The position numbers were made by a program, and so were the translations under genes. A DNA stretch of 7,394 nt from positions 1 to 7,394 of the forward strand of contig CAJLXE010000075.1 of the NCBI GenBank assembly GCA_905210525.1. The letters run 5' to 3'. Below the pieces are notes generated by a model, which was not told the DNA's origin, did not search any database, and saw only the letters and a list, made by a program, of their open reading frames with translations. This DNA is from an uncultured Clostridia bacterium. Its GTDB lineage: Bacteria; Bacillota; Clostridia; HGM11327. Shown piece after piece: positions 1 through 5,648 of the stretch (positions are counted from its first letter, which is position 1; each line of letters begins with the position of its first letter).

Positions 1-1586
1 AATATTTCGGGACCTCTTTTTTTGATTCGGTTATACAGCACCAGTGAAATTATTGCCGTGACAGCAAGAATCAAAGAAAGATACGGCACTGCTCCTATTT
101 TATTGCCGATTATTATATATACCACAGCTATGATTATGGCATATGCCCAACCTCCAAACAGGGATATCATAACAGAACCGCTTTGTTTGATAGGTACAAT
201 TTCGTTTGTCCATGTCATGTTAGGCATTCCGAGTCCGAGGGTAAGACCTAATATTGCGGAGAATACCGTATAAACAATGGGAACAAGCATAAGCAGCAGA
301 GTTTGTGCAAACGATGCTTTAAGAACGAATGCCGTGCAAACTACGCAAAACAGTGTAGGAATACTTGTTAAAACAATCTGCATGAGAAGCTTTGCCTGCA
401 ATATTTTAACAGTCGGTACCGGAAGTGATTGCAGGAGCCATATATTTTTGCCTTCAAGCGATACAGACGGTGCGGCCATGATATTCATTGATGCGATCAT
501 GCATACAGCCGCACACAGAATTACCGTGATGAAACCCGTATCTGAGTCAAATGCATCACGCAATACATTAGCCATATCTCCGCCTTTGATAATAACAAAT
601 ATTCCGGCAACAGGCAGAAGCAATGTTCCGAATCCGCAGTTCAGCATATAATTGGGGCTTGCGATAAAACGGGAAAATTCCTTTGTGAGCAAAGCACCGA
701 ACATACTTTTCTGTTTAATCTGAGATTTACGGTGTGCTGTTTTTCCGGATTTGCCTGTGGAAGTTGCGATTTTGAGAAAACTTCCCGAAAGTATGCGCCA
801 CGTAATAAAGAACAGAACTGCCGTTACAAGCACAACAGCGGCTGCTGCACCCCAGTCACCTTCTCCCGCACGTCCGAATACATACAGCGGATATGCTCCG
901 TTTTTGATTTTTGTTCCGTACATAACTATATTTTCAACCAACTGACTGATCCATTCCTGTGCTTTGAAATAGAAAATATAATATATCGTTATGAACAGCA
1001 GTGATACGATAACGGTGATAAAGCTCTTGTTTTTGAGTTTTACGCTTATTTTGGCAACAACCCATCCGAGAATACATGACAATATCAGAACTATTACGGA
1101 AATTGCCGCAAAAAGCAAAACAGAACATACAAGTGCCGAAATGCTGAACGGTGCTGTAATCATGTATACGACGATTGCCGGAATCATTACCACGCCGGAA
1201 TACATCAGGCCCATAAGATACACGCCCAAAAGACGTGATATTACGATTGTACCGGCAGGGATAGGCAGTGAGAGCAGAAGGTCATTGTCTTTTGAAAGAT
1301 ACAGCGCCGAATATGTGTTGAATACGCTTCCGAAAGCACCCATAAAAATTGCCAGAAGTCCAATGAGGGTAAAGAAAAGCCAGCCCATTCCTGCACTGAC
1401 GGTTGCACTGCATATGCTTAACGCAAGATACGTGAATAATCCGCCGAGCACGCCTATCATCAGAACCGCATACATTATAATAAACCCGATTGTGGACGCC
1501 TTTGAACGCTTTTTGTTTTTCTTTGGATCGTAAACGTAATTGCGGAATATTTCCGCCATTTGTTTTTTCAGCAGAATCTTCAGCAT
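1..1586 (-). CDS. ABC-2-type exporter permease, two-domain, C-terminus beyond the window
   Basis: This is the membrane subunit of an ABC exporter; the substrate is unknown. The frame stays open for 528 codons from the ATG at 1584-1586 to the left edge, so the C-terminus is missing. The protein is very hydrophobic, with about 12 predicted membrane segments in two halves. It shows an internal duplication: NDLLLSLPIPAGTIVISRLL (residues 101-120) in the first half is echoed by NIWLLQSLPVPTVKILQAKL (381-400) in the second. A basic cytoplasmic linker lies between the halves (about 270-300). This layout resembles the Pfam 'putative ABC exporter' permeases of about 540 residues (recalled, not searched). 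The start overlaps the ATPase stop by 7 bases (ATGCTGA), with GGAGG at 1594-1598 placed 7 bases upstream, which implies translational coupling. No frameshift was seen at the points checked in the frame. Confidence 0.88.
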   Translation of the reverse strand, partial: MLKILLKKQMAEIFRNYVYDPKKNKKRSKASTIGFIIMYAVLMIGVLGGLFTYLALSICSATVSAGMGWLFFTLIGLLAIFMGAFGSVFNTYSALYLSKDNDLLLSLPIPAGTIVISRLLGVYLMGLMYSGVVMIPAIVVYMITAPFSISALVCSVLLFAAISVIVLILSCILGWVVAKISVKLKNKSFITVIVSLLFITIYYIFYFKAQEWISQLVENIVMYGTKIKNGAYPLYVFGRAGEGDWGAAAAVVLVTAVLFFITWRILSGSFLKIATSTGKSGKTAHRKSQIKQKSMFGALLTKEFSRFIASPNYMLNCGFGTLLLPVAGIFVIIKGGDMANVLRDAFDSDTGFITVILCAAVCMIASMNIMAAPSVSLEGKNIWLLQSLPVPTVKILQAKLLMQIVLTSIPTLFCVVCTAFVLKASFAQTLLLMLVPIVYTVFSAILGLTLGLGMPNMTWTNEIVPIKQSGSVMISLFGGWAYAIIIAVVYIIIGNKIGAVPYLSLILAVTAIISLVLYNRIKKRGPEI

Positions 1587-2293
1587 TTTTCGTCCTCCAG
1601 CTCAAGGAACACATCTTCAAGACTGTCATCGCCTTTTACTTCTTCCATTGTTCCGGAACGAATCAGCTTGCCGCCCTTTATGATCGCAATTTTATCACAG
1701 AGCTTTTCGGCTACTTCGAGCACGTGTGTCGAAAAGAATATTGCTCCGCCGTTGTCGCATACTTCGCGCATCATTTGCTTGAGCAGGTGAGAAGCTTTTG
1801 GGTCAAGACCGACGAACGGTTCATCCATTATTATGAGTTTAGGCTCATGAATCCATGCGGAAATGATTGCAAGCTTTTGCTTCATACCGTGAGAATATGA
1901 CGCAACAGGCTGTGAAAGATCCGCGGATAATTCAAACATATCGGCATATTTTTTTATACGCTCGTTACGCTCGGCAATACCTATGCCGAATATATCTGCA
2001 ATGAAGTTAAGATATTTTGTGCCTGTCATAAAATCGTAAATATCGGGATTGTCGGGAATATATGCGATTTCACGCTTGCAGGCTTCGGGATTCTGCTTTA
2101 TTGATGTGCCGTTTATTTTTATTTCTCCGTTATCAAATTTAAGTATGCCTACAACCGATTTGAGAGTTGTGGTCTTGCCGGCGCCGTTGTGTCCGATAAA
2201 ACCGTAAATTTCTCCCGGCGCGATATGCAGGCTGAGGTCGTCCACGGCAATTTTATCACCGTATCTTTTTGTAAGATGTTCAATGTTAAGCAT
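1580..2293 (-). CDS. ABC transporter ATP-binding protein (EcsA/ABC-2 exporter type)
   Basis: This is the cytoplasmic ATPase that powers the adjoining permease. In its 237 residues I see Walker A GHNGAGKTT (34-42), signature SHGMKQ (134-139), Walker B LIIMDEP (153-159) with D-loop GLDP, and the H-loop STH (188-190), so the full catalytic set is present. At the Q-loop position the sequence is YIPDNPDIYDFMT, with Asp where many ABC proteins have Gln. EcsA-like exporters of Firmicutes carry the same kind of YIP-[DE]-x-P segment, so this is a subfamily trait rather than damage. The C-terminus is the short acidic tail usual for single-domain exporter ATPases. The start is well supported by AGAAGGAG at 2301-2308, 7 bases upstream. 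The gene lies 41 bases downstream of the hydrolase and overlaps the permease. A drug, peptide or lipid exporter is possible; the substrate cannot be told. Confidence 0.95.
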   Translation of the reverse strand: MLNIEHLTKRYGDKIAVDDLSLHIAPGEIYGFIGHNGAGKTTTLKSVVGILKFDNGEIKINGTSIKQNPEACKREIAYIPDNPDIYDFMTGTKYLNFIADIFGIGIAERNERIKKYADMFELSADLSQPVASYSHGMKQKLAIISAWIHEPKLIIMDEPFVGLDPKASHLLKQMMREVCDNGGAIFFSTHVLEVAEKLCDKIAIIKGGKLIRSGTMEEVKGDDSLEDVFLELEDEKC

Positions 2294-2300
2294 AATGATA

Positions 2301-2308
2301 CTCCTTCT
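2301..2308 (-). promoter_or_regulatory. Ribosome binding site of the ABC ATPase
   Basis: On the minus strand this reads AGAAGGAG, 7 bases before the ATG at 2291-2293. It fixes the start of the ATPase and sits in the 41-base gap after the hydrolase stop. No promoter or terminator is visible in that gap, which favours co-transcription with the hydrolase. Confidence 0.8.
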
Positions 2309-2334
2309 GTGTTTTGTTTTATATGTATTTTTGT

Positions 2335-3036
2335 TTATTCGGAATGTTGCTTACACAAAAAATTATAAACCGCATTGTTGAAAGCGTTATAGTTTTTGTT
2401 TGCAACAAAATGATTGCCTTTGATAAATTCAAGCTCTGCTCCCGGAATGTTATTTGCTATAAGCTCGGTGTGCGTTCGCTTTATCATATCCCGCGTCCCT
2501 GCGATAACTAATGTAGGTATTCGGATTTTGTTTAATTCATCGACAGATATGTCGGGTTCGTTTACCATTAGTGCAAGCATTTCCGCATTTGTTTTTGCTT
2601 TGGCGCTTTTATCGGCATGACGAAGCGCAATCCGGTAACCGATTTCAATGGGGATCTGAACTCTCCGCTTTACACCCTGCGGAGAAATGTTTGCTCCGTT
2701 CAACACAAGTTTTTCAATCATGAAGGGATACTTTAATGCAAAATAAAGCGCAATATTACCTCCGTCGGAAAATCCTGTAATATGTGCTTTTTGTATTCCG
2801 AGTGCAGTCATGAAGTCGTGCAGATCCTCGGCAAAACGCTTCAGCGTAAATGCACCGTCTCCTCGCGGAGATTTGCCGTGACCTCTGGTATCGGGTGTAA
2901 TTACACGGTAATAATGCGAAAAGAATTCGGTCTGATGAATGAAATATTCATGATTTTCACCGTTCCCGTGCAGGAAAATTAACGGAAATCCATCTCCTTT
3001 TTCCTCATAATATAATCCGCAGTCTATAAAAATCAA
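2335..3036 (-). CDS. Alpha/beta hydrolase, start codon uncertain
   Basis: This is a soluble alpha/beta-fold hydrolase of about 230 residues, the usual length for the compact single-domain family; the substrate is unknown. Counting from the TTG at 3034-3036, I see the oxyanion-hole HGNG (23-26), D-x-RGHGKS (49-56), the nucleophile elbow GFSDGG with Ser90, the acid Asp183 in AGTRD, and the catalytic His209 in GNHF. The triad is therefore intact. The start is unclear. The frame is open to a TTG at 3067-3069, which has no ribosome binding site. The only strong site, GGAGG at 3037-3041, directly abuts the TTG at 3034-3036 (too close) and is 9 bases from an ATA at 3025-3027. I place the start within 3025-3036. 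It is the first gene after a consensus promoter and probably shares a transcript with the ABC exporter. Confidence 0.9.
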   Translation of the reverse strand: MIFIDCGLYYEEKGDGFPLIFLHGNGENHEYFIHQTEFFSHYYRVITPDTRGHGKSPRGDGAFTLKRFAEDLHDFMTALGIQKAHITGFSDGGNIALYFALKYPFMIEKLVLNGANISPQGVKRRVQIPIEIGYRIALRHADKSAKAKTNAEMLALMVNEPDISVDELNKIRIPTLVIAGTRDMIKRTHTELIANNIPGAELEFIKGNHFVANKNYNAFNNAVYNFLCKQHSE

Positions 3037-3041
3037 CCTCC
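3037..3041 (-). promoter_or_regulatory. Ribosome binding site deciding the hydrolase start
   Basis: The minus strand reads TTGGAGG here, the only purine-rich site in the leader. No ATG or GTG lies in the hydrolase frame within range. The in-frame codons after it are TTG (spacing 0), ATT (3), TTT (6) and ATA (9). The site argues against the upstream TTG at 3067-3069 as the start. Confidence 0.65.
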
Positions 3042-3098
3042 AATGGGCATTTGCCGAATATCTGTACAATGTATTGCGATTGATATATAACGCATAAA

Positions 3099-3127
3099 AT
3101 TATACCGCTTATCTGCATATTTGTCAA
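3099..3127 (-). promoter_or_regulatory. Consensus sigma-A promoter of the hydrolase/ABC operon
   Basis: The minus strand carries a perfect -35 TTGACA (3122-3127), a 17-base spacer, and a perfect -10 TATAAT (3099-3104). Transcription should start near 3092, leaving a leader of roughly 50-65 bases to the likely start codon. The promoter lies between the HNH gene and the hydrolase. Its match to consensus suggests strong, largely constitutive transcription; no clear operator overlaps it. Confidence 0.88.
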
Positions 3128-3187
3128 TACAAATAATTATATTTATAAGCTTTCTGCCGGATGAGTATGCCGAAAAATGGAATAATT

Positions 3188-3814
3188 TTACACATCCGTC
3201 TGAAGCACACGAAATATGTCTTTTATTTTTGTATACATATTTTGTCTTTTGAGCTCCATTGCTATGAAAGGATATTTTTGTTCAAGAAAATGACGCGTCA
3301 CATATCCGGATGCATAATTTGCCACGACTTCATAGCGATGTGAAACCTGTATTTCGTGATTAAGCTTTAATGTGTTTATCGTAAACCATGCCAGTTTTTT
3401 TAATTCGTAAGAAGAATCTCTTTTGGGTTTGACAAGACATGACGGAAAATCAAGCACAATATCGCCGTTATGAATTTTAAACGGATCGAGAGTTATTTTA
3501 TCTCCCTTGAAGCTGTTCATCATCTGATAGGTAAGACGGTAATTATCCCACTCATACGCTTTTTCGGGATAAAGACTTTTGGGCAGATAATGATCCACCG
3601 ATACCGTTGATACCGACTTTGAAAACCACTGTCCCGTGTATGCGCATATCCCTCCGTATGCTTTGTAAAGATCGTCTGCACATCTGTTCCAGTATCTGTT
3701 TTTTTTCCAGTCGTCTCCGACAGGGTGGGGACATTCTTCAAGAAATTCTTTTCCGGGGCGGCGGACGGATTCGTCAAAATGTATAGGCTCCGGCTGTAAA
3801 TCTATATGAATCAT
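3188..3814 (-). CDS. ptuB-like: HNH-family nuclease, PtuB-like, partner of the upstream ATPase
   Basis: This is a predicted HNH endonuclease of 208 residues. The ATG at 3812-3814 is chosen because GGTGA (3819-3823) lies 4 bases upstream and because the longer reading overlaps the ATPase end. The core is GGICAYTG (54-61), then VDHYLPKS (73-80) with the DH pair Asp74-His75, then WDNYRLTYQMMNSFKGD (89-105). His75, Asn91 and Asn100 match the H-N-N positions of HNH nucleases. The zinc cysteines typical of relatives (CxxC and CxxCN) are reduced to Cys57 alone. The C-terminal 100 residues are charged and helical, with no recognised domain. The gene follows the ATPase by 28 bases in one operon. An AAA ATPase followed by an HNH protein is the Septu (PtuA-PtuB) layout, so I infer the effector nuclease of a defence system. 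No signal peptide or membrane segment is seen. Confidence 0.85.
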   Translation of the reverse strand: MIHIDLQPEPIHFDESVRRPGKEFLEECPHPVGDDWKKNRYWNRCADDLYKAYGGICAYTGQWFSKSVSTVSVDHYLPKSLYPEKAYEWDNYRLTYQMMNSFKGDKITLDPFKIHNGDIVLDFPSCLVKPKRDSSYELKKLAWFTINTLKLNHEIQVSHRYEVVANYASGYVTRHFLEQKYPFIAMELKRQNMYTKIKDIFRVLQTDV

Positions 3815-3842
3815 ATTTTCACCAATTCTGTTTTTTATTGTT

Positions 3843-5078
3843 TTATACTTCAACGCCGTTTTGCTCGGCAAAATAAATCCATCTTGGCCAGAAAGGATCG
3901 GTTTGCGAAAGGTACCTGATAAGCATTTCGTGAGCTTTTCTTATTTCTTCCGGCTTAGGTGAATCCTCAAGCTGTAAATGCTTTGCGTATTCTATTGCTT
4001 TTTCGGCTTCAACGGATCTTGCCTGCGCAAGGTCGAACACAGGTGACGTGAGCCACGCGTTTATTTGTCCGTATTTTATAAAATCTTCTTCCTGTATTAT
4101 TGCATCGGTTTTGCTGTCGGAGAGCCGTACCCTGAAGAGTTTGTCTCTGTCGCTGTCGAACACGGCTTCCGCAGACGCCAATATGAGGGGAGAGTGAGTG
4201 GATATAATAAATTGTACGTTGGCTTTGGGAGCGAGATTCTTTTGAATCTCAATGAGTGCGCCGAGAATTGTTCTTTGCCATTTGGGGTGTATATGAGCTT
4301 CAATTTCGTCTATTATTACAACCATGTTTGTATTTTCTTCGGCAGAAAGCGCTTTATGTTGAATCCATGCCTTTACAATAAGATATGCAAGCGTTATTAC
4401 TCTTTTTATTCCGGCAGAAGCATACACCACGGGAACTGTTGCATACGGAAAAACTATTGTGGGCAGAATTTTTCCGTCGGGTGCGGACATAGGTTCTCCG
4501 GGATATAATTTGCCCATTTCCGGCGGAGAAACTGCTTTCAGTATGGTTTTGAACACTTCAAACGGATATATATCCTGATTTTTCTGCCATGTCAGCCAGT
4601 CCGAAATAAGTCCGTCGGGAAAAGATTCGCTTCCGTTCCAGACCTGTTTGTCGGAAACAATATGAGCCTCTGCTCCGGGGGCATAGCATTTTTCCGCGGA
4701 ATCCCATAGGGCATACGAATTGTCCACCAACGAATATACGGCGGCACCCTTCATTATACCGTTTTGAGGCTTGCGTAACCATTCTGAATTGGTTTTGTTG
4801 AATGTTATTTCTCCGTTAATATCGTTATGACTTTGAGTGCTTCCTATGGTATAAGCCACAATGGCGCGTTTGCTTTCGGAAGCATATTTGGGTAAAGCAA
4901 TGTTGCCTGCCCATGTGTCTGTAAGAGCATACCATGCGCAGTCCATAAGAAATGTTTTTCCGAGCCCGTTGTCGCCTGTTATTATATTAAGTCCCGGTGC
5001 AAAAAGTGCTTTTGCATTATTTGTGGGACCTACGTTTGTCAGTTCTATTTTTTTCAGAATTCCGGATGGAGTATTCAT
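3843..5078 (-). CDS. ptuA-like: AAA family ATPase, PtuA-like, candidate Septu defence sensor/ATPase
   Basis: This is a cytoplasmic ABC/SMC-type AAA ATPase of 411 residues. Motifs in order are Walker A GDNGLGKT (35-42), a degenerate signature region SAGIKRVITLAYLI (221-234), Walker B VVIIDEIEAHIHP (253-265) with catalytic Glu258, and the switch histidine in IISTHSP (291-297). The DEIEAHIHPKWQR and IISTHSP blocks are typical of the COG3950/AAA_15-AAA_21 group, which includes PtuA of Septu. It ends with a W/R/F-rich tail, DPFWPRWIYFAEQNG (394-408). There is no TOPRIM nuclease domain, so it is not a Gabija or OLD protein, and no long coiled coil, so it is compact. The start is firm: GGAGG at 5087-5091 lies 8 bases upstream, with a consensus promoter just before. 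The HNH nuclease gene follows by 28 bases. In Septu the ATPase assembles with PtuB and controls its nuclease; that role here is inferred. Confidence 0.9.
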   Translation of the reverse strand: MNTPSGILKKIELTNVGPTNNAKALFAPGLNIITGDNGLGKTFLMDCAWYALTDTWAGNIALPKYASESKRAIVAYTIGSTQSHNDINGEITFNKTNSEWLRKPQNGIMKGAAVYSLVDNSYALWDSAEKCYAPGAEAHIVSDKQVWNGSESFPDGLISDWLTWQKNQDIYPFEVFKTILKAVSPPEMGKLYPGEPMSAPDGKILPTIVFPYATVPVVYASAGIKRVITLAYLIVKAWIQHKALSAEENTNMVVIIDEIEAHIHPKWQRTILGALIEIQKNLAPKANVQFIISTHSPLILASAEAVFDSDRDKLFRVRLSDSKTDAIIQEEDFIKYGQINAWLTSPVFDLAQARSVEAEKAIEYAKHLQLEDSPKPEEIRKAHEMLIRYLSQTDPFWPRWIYFAEQNGVEV

Positions 5079-5086
5079 TGCGGCAA

Positions 5087-5092
5087 CCTCCG
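5087..5092 (-). promoter_or_regulatory. Ribosome binding site of the AAA ATPase
   Basis: The minus strand reads CGGAGG, 8 bases before the ATG at 5076-5078. It is a strong site and fixes the start of the ATPase. Confidence 0.82.
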
Positions 5093-5116
5093 TTTTGTGT
5101 GAATGTTTCTTTTATT

Positions 5117-5144
5117 ATTATACCAAATTTATGATTAATGTCAA
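5117..5144 (-). promoter_or_regulatory. Consensus sigma-A promoter of the ATPase/HNH operon
   Basis: The minus strand has a perfect -35 TTGACA (5139-5144), a 16-base spacer, and a perfect -10 TATAAT (5117-5122). The expected start of transcription is near 5110, giving a leader of about 30 bases that ends in the CGGAGG site. The promoter lies just downstream of the zinc-ribbon gene's terminator, so the ATPase/HNH pair is an independent transcription unit. Confidence 0.88.
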
Positions 5145-5190
5145 ATATATAATATTAATCCCTGTATGCGAATATAGTATAAATTTATGT

Positions 5191-5243
5191 ATAAAAATTC
5201 CCATAGCCGCTCAAAATTTGTTTTTGAGGCAAGGCTGTGGGAA
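5191..5243 (-). terminator. Rho-independent terminator after the zinc-ribbon gene
   Basis: The minus strand forms a long hairpin. The outer arms TTCCCAcAGCC and GGCTaTGGGAA pair except for one mismatch. An inner stem CTCAAAA/TTTTGAG closes a small loop. The hairpin (5198-5243) is followed by TTTTTATA (5190-5197). It starts a few bases after the stop at 5250-5252, so it ends the zinc-ribbon transcript and separates it from the ATPase/HNH operon. Confidence 0.85.
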
Positions 5244-5249
5244 AACGTT

Positions 5250-5588
5250 TTAATGTTGCAGATATCCGAATATATCTTTAAGAAAGCTAATGTATGATAC
5301 TCCGCATATCAACATTATAATGACAGAGGCAATTATTCTTGCAACGATTCCTCTGAGAGCGGATTTCGCTCGGCCGGGCATTTCCTTAAAATGAACAAAA
5401 TATATTATAATTCCTATAATCGGAAAGAAAAATGCAATAATGTTTATCAATGGGCTGCTTTCATTGCGGACGTCGTCCGGCGGATCGGCGAGGCTTGTCT
5501 GCATTTTGTCAGTTGTAAGAGATTCTCCGCAATTTGGACAGAATTTGTGGTTTTCTTCCGTATGATATCCGCATTTGGGACAATACAT
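5250..5588 (-). CDS. Small zinc-ribbon membrane protein
   Basis: This is a 112-residue protein of unknown role. It opens with a zinc ribbon: Cys3-Pro-Lys-Cys6 and Cys17-Pro-Asn-Cys20, the CPxCG pairs that hold one zinc ion. A polar linker (21-47) follows, then two predicted membrane segments at about 48-66 and 84-103. Such N-terminal zinc-ribbon proteins with one or two membrane helices are common in clostridia and mostly uncharacterised. The gene lies 60 bases after the regulator-like gene on the same strand and may be co-transcribed with it; I see no convincing promoter in the gap. It ends in the terminator at 5191-5243. The ATG at 5586-5588 puts the first cysteine at residue 3, as usual for the family, but there is no ribosome binding site at normal distance. 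AGAAAGGA lies far upstream, beyond a small hairpin. Confidence 0.8.
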   Translation of the reverse strand: MYCPKCGYHTEENHKFCPNCGESLTTDKMQTSLADPPDDVRNESSPLINIIAFFFPIIGIIIYFVHFKEMPGRAKSALRGIVARIIASVIIMLICGVSYISFLKDIFGYLQH

Positions 5589-5602
5589 ATCAATAACCGT
5601 AC

Positions 5603-5628
5603 TTTCGTTTTGACGAAAATTCCTTTCT
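5603..5628 (-). promoter_or_regulatory. Small hairpin and distant ribosome binding site ahead of the zinc-ribbon gene
   Basis: On the minus strand AGAAAGGA (5621-5628) is followed by TTTCGT-CAAA-ACGAAA (5603-5618), a 6-bp stem with a 4-base loop, and then 14 bases to the ATG. The linear distance from AGGA to ATG is about 32 bases, too long for normal initiation. If the hairpin forms it would shorten the effective gap. Whether it has a regulatory role is inference. Confidence 0.35.
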
Positions 5629-5648
5629 TTTGAATATTTTGAGCTGTT

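Noticed and set aside
22..1533. Plus-strand open frames across the permease region
   Set aside because: They are antisense to a continuous, motif-bearing minus-strand permease and their translations look like no protein family.
3150..3180. Possible terminator hairpin after the HNH gene (CGGCAT ... ATCCGGC)
   Set aside because: The arms do not pair properly and there is no T-run after them.
3815..3871. A longer reading of the HNH gene beginning inside the ATPase gene
   Set aside because: The extra 19 residues overlap the ATPase end and have no ribosome binding site; the ATG at 3812-3814 has GGTGA in front.
4065..4508. Plus-strand frame of 147 codons inside the ATPase gene
   Set aside because: It is antisense to the conserved Walker B region, with no ribosome binding site and no domain.
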